From assembly GCF_014207565.1 (NCBI RefSeq), contig NZ_JACHGJ010000009.1:62001-126000 (forward strand): a stretch of DNA of 64,000 bases, read 5' to 3'. Position 1 is the stretch's first letter. Every line of letters begins with the position of its first letter. Positions 26,096 to 34,278 of this stretch are shown here, in pieces. A program made the position numbers and the translations under genes. The notes beneath the pieces are model-generated. The model was not told the DNA's origin. It worked only from the letters and a program-made list of their open reading frames with translations, and made no database searches. This DNA is from Spirochaeta isovalerica (GTDB lineage: Bacteria > Spirochaetota > Spirochaetia > DSM-2461).

Positions 26096-27349
26096 TCAGA
26101 ACATAGCTGTCAGAATCTCTTTTGTTTTGGCGATAAGCCCCTCCGGTTTGAGAGGCTTGATCATATAGCTCTTGATTCCGAAGTCCAGAGCTTTCATTAC
26201 GCTTTCTTTCCTCGAAAGCGCCGAGAGAACGATAACGGGAATCTCCACATCATTCTCTTTTAAAAACTTCAGTACAGCAAATCCATTGACATCGGGCATC
26301 ATCAGATCGAGGAAAATGAGATCAAAGTCATCGGCATGAAAGTCTTTGAGAAAATCTCTACCGTCACCGAATGTCGTAACCGGCCAATCATACCCGTCAA
26401 ATGTTTTTCGGATGAGCGCCTGAACGATAATATCATCATCAACCGCGGCAATCCTGTATTTCTTTTCGCCGCTGGCGAAATCTCCGCCCAGGCGGGATTC
26501 ATCCTGAAAATTGAGATGAACCGTTGAATTGGCATTATCATCCACGGCCGATGAGAGAAGCGACTCGTGGACATTGCTCTTCTCGGCTGTCATCTCTTCA
26601 AGACCGCGCTTACCGAGAAGGCCGTCAATGGCTTTCTCCAGAGATTTCACGACTTCGATATCGCGGTAATAGAGATTTCCCGAGAGAACTTCGCGGATCT
26701 TTTCGGAAACTGTAAGAATCTTAATGTTATCATGAGACGTGACCGTTTCGGATATGCTTTGAAGAAGAGTTTCCAGTTTGGATTGGTCTTCGTCCCTGTA
26801 GGTGATATCGGTCAAAAGTATGAGAATTCGCGGCGAAGCGATTTTATGAAGCTTCAGAAGCTCAGCGATTTTATACTTGAGCAGGCTGATTTTTTCCCGG
26901 TTAAAGCCTTTGGCAATTTCTATAAAGAGAATTTTATCATTCAAATGGGCGTCGAGTGAACAGGGCGTGTCATCAACAGCTATTTTCACATTGAGAGTTT
27001 CCGAAACGGTTTGCAGGAGAAGGTCGATTTTTATCGGTTTGGCCAGAAACTTTTTCACATTGTAATTGGCCACGCTGACGATTTTTTCCCGATTTATATC
27101 GTTACAGGCGATAACGACGGGAATCCCTTTCGTATTGGGATTCATTTTCTTCGCCTTGAGAAGCTCAAGGGCCCCCTTCCGGGAGAGATAGTATTCCATG
27201 ATAATGAGATCGGGCAGCTGGTTTCTCATTTTTGTCAGCCCGTCCAAACCGTTGATTCCTTCTATTACCTCGAAACCATACTCCTCGAGCTGGGTTTTCA
27301 TAAATGTTCTGAAAAGCGATGAATCATCAATAACCAGTATTTTTTTCAT
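26096..27349 (-). CDS. two-receiver response regulator with unknown central domain
   Basis: 417 residues. The N-terminal receiver (1-120) has 'ILVIDDSSLFRTFM' and 'KKFLAKPI' but carries Glu52 ('IIMEYYL') where the phospho-accepting Asp should be, so it is probably not phosphorylated. The middle (about 130-250) is an alpha/beta domain of unknown type ('ASPRILILLTDITYRDED', 'NIKILTVSEKIREVL'). The C-terminal receiver (about 297-417) is complete: D305-D306, Asp348 in 'IFLDLMMPDVNGF' and Lys398. There is no DNA-binding output. It lies between the unknown gene upstream (9-nt gap) and the hybrid kinase, so it is probably a relay or adaptor in that pathway. Confidence 0.88.
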   Translation of the reverse strand: MKKILVIDDSSLFRTFMKTQLEEYGFEVIEGINGLDGLTKMRNQLPDLIIMEYYLSRKGALELLKAKKMNPNTKGIPVVIACNDINREKIVSVANYNVKKFLAKPIKIDLLLQTVSETLNVKIAVDDTPCSLDAHLNDKILFIEIAKGFNREKISLLKYKIAELLKLHKIASPRILILLTDITYRDEDQSKLETLLQSISETVTSHDNIKILTVSEKIREVLSGNLYYRDIEVVKSLEKAIDGLLGKRGLEEMTAEKSNVHESLLSSAVDDNANSTVHLNFQDESRLGGDFASGEKKYRIAAVDDDIIVQALIRKTFDGYDWPVTTFGDGRDFLKDFHADDFDLIFLDLMMPDVNGFAVLKFLKENDVEIPVIVLSALSRKESVMKALDFGIKSYMIKPLKPEGLIAKTKEILTAMF

Positions 27350-27358
27350 TTTATCTCT

Positions 27359-28315
27359 CTAATAATCTATATATATTTGCCATTTGGCTGAAACAAGTAT
27401 CTGCAATGCTTCAGAAAAGGTCTTATTTCTGGTTCGAATAAACACATTATCTTCGATCAGGTTCCCTTTTTCTTCAAAACCCATAATAGGATATTTCATT
27501 ATCCCCTGTATTTCATCCATGGAGAAACCATTTTCCAGAAGACTTACGGTAAATGAGATATTTTCCAGGGGAAGATGGTCTCCCTCCGGCGTATATAGAT
27601 ATCCCATTCCATCGAGGATCTGCTCAAAAGGGCTTTTCGAGAAGTGAAAGTAACGGCTCGGCGGTTTACTGTTATCCATAATGCCCCGGCTTACCAGAGC
27701 CTCTTCCATACTGACTATCATTCTGTGAAAATCCTTAAGGCTCAATGAGGACCGGAGAACCATAACGGCAATATCAGTAGCATAGTTGTTTTTATGAAGA
27801 AGCGCCGGTATATCGTAGTTGATGATATAAAGGTCTTTATATTTTTTTACACTTTGACCATTAACAAATAAAATATCTTCAAAAGGTACCCAGATAGAGA
27901 ACAACTCCTCTTCTGAAAGAGACAGCAGATCCAGAGCATCGAAAGAGCCGACGACATCACAATCGTCAAAGAGGACCCCGTAATGCTCTTCAAAGCGCTT
28001 TTTCATCATGGGAGTAAAACACTTTCTGCCGCCTGCGGCAAATTTGTAATTAATCGAATAATGCTCTTCGATTACATGGTTATCCATAATGAAATCTCCC
28101 GGGAGGTTGGCCAGATAAACCAATTCCGCATTATCCCGGTATTGTTTCTGCCCGCGGAGAACTGTCATAAGCGTACTTTCGACAAGGACGCCGTTAGACT
28201 CGGGTCTGAGATACAGGAAAATGTCATCGACTCTGCCTGATGAATCGGGTCCTCCGTAGGGAACAATAACAGTTGGTTGCCGCATATAATTATTATAGGA
28301 AAAATATTGAGACAT
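27359..28315 (-). CDS. protein of unknown function in a two-component operon
   Basis: 318 residues from the first ATG; a second ATG ten codons downstream (28285) is equally possible, and neither has a clear Shine-Dalgarno sequence. The sequence is soluble with no known motif. It contains 'TVIVPYGGPDSSGRVDDIFLYLRPESNGVLVES' near the start and a regular helical C-terminus. As first gene of the operon with the two-receiver protein and the hybrid kinase, it may supply the signal or act as output. It is tightly divergent from the MORN-repeat gene, with the 5' ends nearly touching. Confidence 0.68.
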   Translation of the reverse strand: MSQYFSYNNYMRQPTVIVPYGGPDSSGRVDDIFLYLRPESNGVLVESTLMTVLRGQKQYRDNAELVYLANLPGDFIMDNHVIEEHYSINYKFAAGGRKCFTPMMKKRFEEHYGVLFDDCDVVGSFDALDLLSLSEEELFSIWVPFEDILFVNGQSVKKYKDLYIINYDIPALLHKNNYATDIAVMVLRSSLSLKDFHRMIVSMEEALVSRGIMDNSKPPSRYFHFSKSPFEQILDGMGYLYTPEGDHLPLENISFTVSLLENGFSMDEIQGIMKYPIMGFEEKGNLIEDNVFIRTRNKTFSEALQILVSAKWQIYIDY

Positions 28316-28350
28316 TGCATTACTCTTTTTTCCGGTTCATAATCAGTCTG

Positions 28351-29436
28351 ATGGACGATTATCTCGATTTTTCCGGACCGGTAAAACTCATTATTGTGGA
28401 AAGAGCTCTTGTGGAAAACCGCAATGGCAAGTTCAGGGAAAGGGATAAAAACAACCTGACACGTATTATATTCGACAACAGAGGCAAACCTGTTTCGGAA
28501 TTGAGAGAAAACTCATCCATAGAATACCAATATGACGATGAGGGGAACCTCTACCTGATAAGAAAAAAAGATAAAAGCGGAACGCTTCTTGAAGAGACCA
28601 GGATGTCATACAGGAAGGGAACACTTCAAGAACAGGAAAAATCTTTTCCCGATGGTTCTGTGAGGGAAAAAAAAGCATACCGCTATGACGGGGAAAACCG
28701 CCTTGTATCGGAAAGCACTTCTACCAGACATATCCGGTATGAATACAGGAACGGCCAGGTTTTCCGCGAATACAGATACTACGGGAAAGAGCCGGAGCTC
28801 GCCATAGAGTACAAGAGAGACCGCCATGGCCGTCCGATCCGCATAGAGACATTCAGCAAAGAGGGATCAACGCTTCGCAAAGAGCTTATGGAATGGGAGG
28901 AGGATCGCCTTTCCCGCTGGACGATTTGGGGAAGAGAAGGCCTGCTCCTGAAAAGAGACCGCTTCGAGTACAGTTGTTTTCACGACGGAAACTGGCTCAA
29001 GAGAATCCGTTACAGCGCCATGGAGACCGAAACCGAAATTCCTGTGGAAGTGGTTTACCGCTCCATAGCCTATTCCGATTCATATCCCGAAATCAAACCT
29101 GTCCACAAAGAGGAGACAAGGGTTCTCAGCGAGACCAGCCAGGCCCTGACTTTCAGCGACGGCAGTATATACCGCGGAGAAATCCGCGAGGGGAAGATGG
29201 AGGGGAAAGGGTATATACAGTGGCCGGACGGAAGCTCGTATAAAGGAGAGTTCCGCAACAACAGAATGGACGGACAGGGAATTCTGACATGGCCGAACGG
29301 CGATATATACAGCGGAATGTTTACAGAGGGGCAGATGGAAGGAGTCGGCAGACTGCGCTGGTCCGGCGGAAAAACCTTTTACGGGCTCTTTGAAAACAAC
29401 CGGCGGACCAATCAGGGGATTATAGAGGAGGAGTAA
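28351..29436 (+). CDS. YD/Rhs-like repeat and MORN-repeat protein
   Basis: 361 residues from the ATG at 28351; the frame is open further upstream, but that stretch reads like non-coding leader of the divergent gene. The first about 240 residues carry beta-hairpin repeats like Rhs/YD wall-protein antitoxin-type repeats ('SIEYQYDDEGNLYLIRKKDKSG', 'HIRYEYRNGQVFREYRYYG', 'YKRDRHGRPIRIETFSKEG'). The C-terminus has four MORN repeats ('YRGEIREGKMEGKGYIQWPDG', 'YKGEFRNNRMDGQGILTWPNG', 'YSGMFTEGQMEGVGRLRWSGG', 'FYGLFENNRRTNQG'). No signal peptide is seen. MORN repeats often mediate protein or lipid contacts. Function unknown. The stop overlaps the ATG of a decayed YjbR gene (TAATG). Confidence 0.78.
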   Translation: MDDYLDFSGPVKLIIVERALVENRNGKFRERDKNNLTRIIFDNRGKPVSELRENSSIEYQYDDEGNLYLIRKKDKSGTLLEETRMSYRKGTLQEQEKSFPDGSVREKKAYRYDGENRLVSESTSTRHIRYEYRNGQVFREYRYYGKEPELAIEYKRDRHGRPIRIETFSKEGSTLRKELMEWEEDRLSRWTIWGREGLLLKRDRFEYSCFHDGNWLKRIRYSAMETETEIPVEVVYRSIAYSDSYPEIKPVHKEETRVLSETSQALTFSDGSIYRGEIREGKMEGKGYIQWPDGSSYKGEFRNNRMDGQGILTWPNGDIYSGMFTEGQMEGVGRLRWSGGKTFYGLFENNRRTNQGIIEEE

Positions 29437-29601
29437 TGACAAGAGAGGAAGTGAAAGCCTGCTTTCTGGCCTATGACCTCAGAAATGCCTACGAAGATGT
29501 CACCCCCCGGATATCATATGAATAAAAAGCATTGGAATACAGAGAATGTCCAGGGGGCGCTGGCCGATGAAGAAATCGTGAAGATGGTGGAGCATTCCTG
29601 A
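29436..29601 (+). pseudogene. remnant of a YjbR/MmcQ-family gene (copy A)
   Basis: The start 'MTREEVKACFLAYDLRNAYEDV' matches YjbR-family N-termini and follows a good Shine-Dalgarno sequence (GAGGAGGAG) with TAATG coupling to the MORN gene. The frame stops after 29 codons at 29523. A second piece in another frame (29524-29601) reads 'KHWNTENVQGALADEEIVKMV', the conserved YjbR C-terminal motif, and is then cut by TGA before the usual 'YELVV' tail. About 60-70 central residues are missing. The last 31 bp of homologous sequence (29569-29599) recur exactly in copy B at 32214-32244. Confidence 0.75.
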
Positions 29602-29649
29602 AGTTGTGATCTAGATCATGAATTTTAATAGATTTGCGCAGGAGATGAA

Positions 29650-30717
29650 TTAATCATCTTTTTTTATCGCGGGGATAATGAATTTTTTTACAAGATAGAA
29701 GGGAAGCATCTGTTCGCTACTGTTATAGGCTGAACCGGTAAAAGAACAGATGAGATCTAATTCGGGGATAACAATGAGATATTGACCACCATTCCCCCGT
29801 GCCTGGTAGGATCTGACTTTTCCATCGACAACGGGTTCAAGCCACAAGAGGTAACCTTCATAAAGGAATTCTTCGCCTCGTTCACGGATAATTTGAATTC
29901 TCGGTGTCAGCGATTCCTCAATCCACTGTTCCGAGACAATAGGTTTGTTTTTGTAGAAACCTTTATGGAGATAAATTTGGGCTATTTTATGAAAATCAGA
30001 AGGTGTCAATCTCAAGTGACCTCCCGCATCACTTTCTCCGGCCCTGGTCGTTTCAAAGAGATAGTCTTCAATCCCCAAAGGAGTAAAGAGGTATTTATCG
30101 GCAAAATCCCTATAGTCCAGACCTGTTGATCGTCTAATTATTTCTCCGAGAAGAACCACACCCGCTGTAGAGTACTTAAAGACTTCACCAGCTTCACTTT
30201 CTCGATCGAGAGAGAAGTAGAAATCGACCCAGCTCTTCTTCCTGTACATTTTTTCCTCATTTCCGGGGGAACTGCTGTCCCAATCATCGGAATTCAACCC
30301 CGAAGTCATTGTCAGAAGATGACCGATTGTAATAGGAGCAAAAACCTCTTTCCTGGAGCTGTATTCCGGAAAATAATCCATTATGCTCTTGTTAACACTA
30401 TCAATAAATCCCCTGTCTATTGCTATACCCACAAGAAGGCTTGTGACAGATTTGGTGGCTGACCTCAAATCCTGTTTGTCATCGCCATCGAATCCGTTGT
30501 TATAACGTTCGATTAAGATCTCATCATCACAGGAAATTATCATGCTGTTGATTTTTGAATTTCCCATAAGATCGAGTGCTTCATCAATAAGAGTGCTGTC
30601 TATATTAGATTGTGATAAGACATCTTTTTCATTCTCCTGCAGTGACAGGTCTAAAGTGGCACAACCAGATAGGGCCAATGCCGAAACGAGTATTAAAATA
30701 TAGATATTTTGCATCAT
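29650..30717 (-). CDS. serine hydrolase lipoprotein, class C beta-lactamase-like fold
   Basis: 355 residues. A signal peptide ends in lipobox LSGC (Cys19). The SxxK motif is SATK at 86-89 with catalytic Ser86. The second motif is 'KYSTAG' with Tyr182 (YxN becomes Y-S-T, as in many esterase-type members). Near the C-terminus 'ARGNGGQYLIVIPELDL' supplies the H/GxG-like strand. This layout fits the beta-lactamase/esterase/DD-peptidase family (EstB, 'serine hydrolase'); true beta-lactamase activity cannot be inferred. The ATG overlaps the stop of the alpha/beta hydrolase gene (ATGA), making it last in the TetR operon. Confidence 0.88.
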   Translation of the reverse strand: MMQNIYILILVSALALSGCATLDLSLQENEKDVLSQSNIDSTLIDEALDLMGNSKINSMIISCDDEILIERYNNGFDGDDKQDLRSATKSVTSLLVGIAIDRGFIDSVNKSIMDYFPEYSSRKEVFAPITIGHLLTMTSGLNSDDWDSSSPGNEEKMYRKKSWVDFYFSLDRESEAGEVFKYSTAGVVLLGEIIRRSTGLDYRDFADKYLFTPLGIEDYLFETTRAGESDAGGHLRLTPSDFHKIAQIYLHKGFYKNKPIVSEQWIEESLTPRIQIIRERGEEFLYEGYLLWLEPVVDGKVRSYQARGNGGQYLIVIPELDLICSFTGSAYNSSEQMLPFYLVKKFIIPAIKKDD

Positions 30718-31511
30718 TTCTTAAGTATTTCTTCCAGAATACGGTTGTATTTTTCCGGTTGGTCCATATTGGCCATATGCCCGGCATTTGCTATTTTATG
30801 AAATGTGACAATCCTGGATTGTTTCATTATCTCTCTGTATTTATCCAGATAAATATTTATATCTTTGTCGTATTCCCCTTCGATTATATGTATTGGAAAG
30901 GGGTTTTCCGGGATACTGTCCAGAAAATCATAATTCCCCAGAATTTTATGTGATGCTATTACAGCCTGTGGACAGCTTTGCGACATAATGCTGAATATGT
31001 CCTCTTTGACACGATCAATCCGCGATGTATGATTTGCTGCAAATCGGATATATCCCTTAAATTTCAATAGCCTGATCATTAGCTTATCCATTAATACTAC
31101 AATATTAACTAGTAAAGGAGGCATTATTAGCTTCGGTGTTGTTCCGTTTGTTATAAGTTTTCTTATAAGATCCGGTTTCATTCTTCTTAAGTAATATCCC
31201 AAAACCCCGCCCATGGAGTTTCCCACCCATATACAGGACTCAACCTTTAGGTTTTCAAGTAATATCTGAACTGTTTTACCATAACTTTCTATAGAATAGA
31301 CTTCAGGTTGAACCGGCTGAGAAGAGGCTCCGTGTCCTTGAAGAGAAAAGGCTATAACTCTGAAGCTTTGAGAAAAATACTCTATCTGTTTTTTCCATTG
31401 ATGCAAGCTGCTACCCAAACCGTGAGCAAATACTATGCTTTGCCGGGATGAATCTCCACTTTGGCAGTATTCGATTTTCAAACCGTTCATTTCTATTAGA
31501 TCTATTTTCAT
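30714..31511 (-). CDS. alpha/beta-fold hydrolase
   Basis: 265 residues of the classical alpha/beta hydrolase fold. 'IVFAHGLGSSLHQWKKQIEYF' holds the oxyanion HG motif. The nucleophile elbow is 'VGNSMGG' with Ser99, and a C-terminal His appears in 'NAGHMANMDQPEKY'. The cap region is ordinary. Substrate unknown: an ester or small lactone is typical. It sits 2 nt after the TetR stop, with GGAGAC before its ATG, and overlaps the serine hydrolase gene, so the three genes form one operon under the TetR operator. Confidence 0.9.
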   Translation of the reverse strand: MKIDLIEMNGLKIEYCQSGDSSRQSIVFAHGLGSSLHQWKKQIEYFSQSFRVIAFSLQGHGASSQPVQPEVYSIESYGKTVQILLENLKVESCIWVGNSMGGVLGYYLRRMKPDLIRKLITNGTTPKLIMPPLLVNIVVLMDKLMIRLLKFKGYIRFAANHTSRIDRVKEDIFSIMSQSCPQAVIASHKILGNYDFLDSIPENPFPIHIIEGEYDKDINIYLDKYREIMKQSRIVTFHKIANAGHMANMDQPEKYNRILEEILKK

Positions 31512-31513
31512 GA

Positions 31514-32098
31514 TTAGTCTCCAATTAGGTTGAGATGAGCTCTCAGATTACCCATATATTTTTCTTTTAGCTCTGAATTGTAATTGCATTTGTTTTCCAG
31601 TAAAAAATCCCTATTGTAGCCCTGGATCAGATACGCGATATGTTTCTGTTTCAATTCGGACAGATAATATGGCGCCAGTATGCTGTGGAATATTTTTTGA
31701 GATTTAGCTGTTAAATGGTCTTTTATTGGTATGAGTTCATCCAGATTGATTTCATCTGCTATTCTTTTTAGAAAATGATAGTAGAGGGGGTGTAATATGA
31801 GAAAATCAAATTCGATGGAAGCATATGCTTCTACGGCTTCTACCCAGTTATCATACTCCTGTTTCTTTTCTGATTCGATGAATGATAAGAGTTCATCTGT
31901 CGAAAGTTTGATAAGAAAGTAATATAGGTCATTTTTACCTCCGAAGTACTTAAAAAGACTGCCTTTGGCAATTTTCAGATTACGTACAATCCTGTTAGTT
32001 GATGCATCCCTGTAACCCCATTCTGTAAATTCAACAATAGAGGCTTCTATCACCCTTTTTTGCTTTTCATCGGGTAGATTTAAAAATGTCGAATTCAT
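31514..32098 (-). CDS. TetR/AcrR-family transcriptional regulator
   Basis: 194 residues. The N-terminal HTH reads 'KQKRVIEASIVEFTEWGYRDASTNRIVRNLKIAKGSLFKYFGGKNDLYYFLI', the standard TetR pattern with 'GSLFKYFGGKNDL' in the recognition helix region. The C-terminal ligand domain has no assigned family. First gene of the operon with the two hydrolases. A consensus promoter and a perfect 14-bp palindrome lie directly upstream, so autorepression is likely, with a hydrolase substrate or product as possible inducer (inferred). The gene and its neighbours are more AT-rich than the flanking chromosome. Confidence 0.92.
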   Translation of the reverse strand: MNSTFLNLPDEKQKRVIEASIVEFTEWGYRDASTNRIVRNLKIAKGSLFKYFGGKNDLYYFLIKLSTDELLSFIESEKKQEYDNWVEAVEAYASIEFDFLILHPLYYHFLKRIADEINLDELIPIKDHLTAKSQKIFHSILAPYYLSELKQKHIAYLIQGYNRDFLLENKCNYNSELKEKYMGNLRAHLNLIGD

Positions 32099-32111
32099 TG
32101 CCCCTCCAAGA

Positions 32112-32125
32112 TGACCATGTGGTCA
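32112..32125. promoter_or_regulatory. candidate TetR operator
   Basis: TGACCA-TG-TGGTCA is a perfect palindrome lying 14-27 bp upstream of the TetR start. It begins about 7 bp downstream of the -10 box, so it covers the predicted transcription start. A bound dimer there would block the promoter. Confidence 0.65.
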
Positions 32126-32131
32126 CCACGA

Positions 32132-32160
32132 ATCGTAATTGATAATAATCATTCTGTCAA
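32132..32160 (-). promoter_or_regulatory. sigma-70 promoter of the TetR-hydrolase operon
   Basis: Minus strand: TTGACA (32155-32160), a 17-nt spacer, then TACGAT (32132-32137). The -35 is perfect and the -10 matches 4 of 6. The leader ends with GGAGGGG before the TetR ATG. Confidence 0.72.
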
Positions 32161-32175
32161 CTCGCAATGTTTTAG

Positions 32176-32300
32176 AAATGGATTACGGTGAACGTCCAGG
32201 GGCGCTGCCTGAGGAAGAAATCGTGAAGATGGTGGAGCATTCCTATGAGCTGGTGGTGAGGTCGCTGCCCGGGAGGGAGCGGGAGAAGAATTTGAAATAG
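32176..32300 (+). pseudogene. C-terminal remnant of a YjbR/MmcQ-family gene (copy B)
   Basis: Reads 'KWITVNVQG', then after a one-base loss in a G-run (four G here, five in copy A) continues 'ALPEEEIVKMVEHSYELVV' and 'RSLPGREREKNLK' to a TAG stop. That is the C-terminal 40 residues of a YjbR-family protein. No N-terminal half is present, because the sequence upstream is the TetR promoter. With copy A it brackets the TetR-hydrolase operon. Confidence 0.75.
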
Positions 32301-32359
32301 CGGTTTCCACAGATCGGAGTCCGGTCGCATCCTCCGGATAAGAGCCCTCAGGGAATTAG

Positions 32360-32388
32360 TTGACTTTTTACATGTTTACTTTTAAATT
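32360..32388 (+). promoter_or_regulatory. candidate sigma-70 promoter of the TlpA-like gene
   Basis: TTGACT (32360-32365), a 17-nt spacer, TAAATT (32383-32388), about 32 bp before the ATG of the thioredoxin-like gene. Confidence 0.5.
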
Positions 32389-32420
32389 TCACTAATCTGT
32401 TTATTATTAAAGGATAAAAC

Positions 32421-33404
32421 ATGAGACTGAAAAACTGTATTCCACTATTTCTGATAATATGTTTTACCGCCCCGTTAATTGCCCGGGGAGAATCGGATTC
32501 CGGCGAAAACACATTGACACTGATCCCTTTGAGCCATGAAATCAAGGATGACTTTGATTCCGACAAAAGATACTTTATCGATATCAGTCATATTCAAACC
32601 GGAGATATGGTTTGCAGCATAAGTTTTCTTGATAATGAGGATTATCTGATGATCGATTTCCTGGAACCGGGAGATTATTTTATTTCCGGAATTTCAGAAC
32701 GAACTGAGAAAACAGTGCATACCATTGAATCATTTAACCGGGATATCTCCCCATTCCGGGTCGAAGAGGGAAAAATATGCATCACCCCCCTTGGATTCGG
32801 TTGGAGCAAATCCATTGACGATAACGGCAGGATGAATGTTGAATGTTATTCATTCACCAGCCCCGACGGCAGCACACATGATTGGACACTGCATCGCTTT
32901 CTTTCGGATTATCCCGGTTATCAGAAGAGATGGGGAATCCCGGAGATTACGAAAAACTTTATTTCCAAACAGATAGAAACTGTTCTTAAAGACAATCGCA
33001 TTACAATCTATCTGGAATTTACAGATCTGCTCTCCGGTGATCCTATTACCCTGGAGGATCTTCAAGGGAAGGTCATCGTCATAGATTTCTGGGCCACATG
33101 GTGCTCTCCCTGCAGAGAGGAGATTCCCCATCTGATAGACTTATACGATCAGTACAAATCACAGGGTGTGGAATTTATCGGGATCAGTCTGGACAAAAGC
33201 GACAGCGCAGTCATCGATTTCTGCAAAGATAAGGGCATAACATGGCTTCAGCATAGAGAGGAGACTAATACAGGAATTCATAAAGAGTGGAACATAACCG
33301 GCATCCCGCAGGTTTTTATTCTCGATAAGGACGGTGTCGTAATCTCAACTCAGGCCAGAGGCAAACTGGACAGCTACATACCGCAGCTCCTTGGAAGAAA
33401 TTGA
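32421..33404 (+). CDS. exported TlpA/ResA-like thiol-disulfide oxidoreductase
   Basis: 327 residues. A signal peptide (about 1-22, cleaved near 'IARGES') is followed by a domain of about 170 residues without a recognised family, predicted beta-rich. From about residue 205 comes a thioredoxin domain of the TlpA/AhpC-TSA type: 'DLQGKVIVIDFWATWCSPCREEIPHLIDLY' with Cys228 and Cys231, and the cis-Pro loop 'ITGIPQVFILDKDG'. The AAAGGA Shine-Dalgarno sequence fixes the start. It likely works in the periplasm on reduction of disulfides or cytochrome/lipoprotein partners. The partly similar TlpA gene at the right end of the window is a paralogue. Confidence 0.85.
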   Translation: MRLKNCIPLFLIICFTAPLIARGESDSGENTLTLIPLSHEIKDDFDSDKRYFIDISHIQTGDMVCSISFLDNEDYLMIDFLEPGDYFISGISERTEKTVHTIESFNRDISPFRVEEGKICITPLGFGWSKSIDDNGRMNVECYSFTSPDGSTHDWTLHRFLSDYPGYQKRWGIPEITKNFISKQIETVLKDNRITIYLEFTDLLSGDPITLEDLQGKVIVIDFWATWCSPCREEIPHLIDLYDQYKSQGVEFIGISLDKSDSAVIDFCKDKGITWLQHREETNTGIHKEWNITGIPQVFILDKDGVVISTQARGKLDSYIPQLLGRN

Positions 33405-33407
33405 CCG

Positions 33408-34226
33408 TTACAGCAGAAATTCTCTTATATCGGTCAGAGCATGTCCCTTGTCCGTCAGCGCGGTCCTGATCGCCGGGTTAATCTTATTTAATCTCCGGAC
33501 TGCTTTCGACCCATCAAAGACATAATCCTCTTTACCGCAGACATAGGTTAAGGGAACCTTAAGATTTTGCAGTTCCCGATCGGTAAAGAGAGAGGGCGTA
33601 TCCATCCTGAAATGAAAATGTCTGGTTGCAAGGAGCTGAAATTCAACGACCTCCTCCGGTACAGGCTCACCATCAAACATAATTGACAGTAATTTTCTTA
33701 TCCCCTTCTCCCCCCGCATGGAATAAAAGATGGTTCTGATCAGGAATCCGGTCTTCGGTTTGACAATTCCCGTAGGAGCCAGAGCTATAACACCGGATAC
33801 TTTATCCGGATGCGATATGGCATAAGCTATTGCAGCCCATCCCCCGAGCGATAAGCCTCCGATAAGGGGCTTTTTCAATTTCAGCCCTTTAACAATATCA
33901 TCTATCCACAGACTGAATGCTTCTCTTGTGCTGTCAAAACGCACAGATTCACTCTTTCCCGGCTCTCCGGGAATATCGATACAATGGACACGATGGGTCT
34001 GACTGAGTTTTTCTATTTCACCCATCCATGCAAGAGAGTTGGATCCGGAACCGTGGATCAGTACGAGGGGAGGATTTTCCGGCTCTCCCGCCGACAATAC
34101 AAATGTCCGGCCCTGTTCTGTATCGATATGAGATTGATTTGCGATGGGATACTTCTTCAGCATTCCATCGTAGAACCGGAGAATTTGATCCTTACCCTCT
34201 TCTGTTTTAAATACAGCTCTGCTCAT
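33408..34226 (-). CDS. alpha/beta-fold hydrolase
   Basis: 272 residues. 'PPLVLIHGSGSNSLAWMGEIEKLS' gives the oxyanion loop, 'GGLSLGGW' the nucleophile elbow (Ser126). 'VCGKEDYVFDG' supplies the acid and 'DKGHALTD' the His. It resembles carboxylesterase/YbfF-like enzymes; the substrate is unknown. The start is well supported by AAGGAGG. The HTH gene on the same strand lies 52 bp upstream and may control it. Three bases separate it from the convergent TlpA-like gene. Confidence 0.88.
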   Translation of the reverse strand: MSRAVFKTEEGKDQILRFYDGMLKKYPIANQSHIDTEQGRTFVLSAGEPENPPLVLIHGSGSNSLAWMGEIEKLSQTHRVHCIDIPGEPGKSESVRFDSTREAFSLWIDDIVKGLKLKKPLIGGLSLGGWAAIAYAISHPDKVSGVIALAPTGIVKPKTGFLIRTIFYSMRGEKGIRKLLSIMFDGEPVPEEVVEFQLLATRHFHFRMDTPSLFTDRELQNLKVPLTYVCGKEDYVFDGSKAVRRLNKINPAIRTALTDKGHALTDIREFLL

Positions 34227-34278
34227 ATCGCACTCCTCCTTATTCGAATTGCGTTTCCTTGTCAGACATAATGACTCC

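Noticed and set aside
29607-29618. 12-bp palindrome TGATCTAGATCA resembling CRP/FNR half-sites
   Set aside because: It sits between the 3' ends of convergent sequences (YjbR remnant and serine hydrolase), with no promoter to regulate; likely chance.
29650-30717. Antibiotic-resistance beta-lactamase
   Set aside because: The second motif is Y-S-T rather than YxN and the family includes many esterases and peptidases; resistance cannot be inferred.
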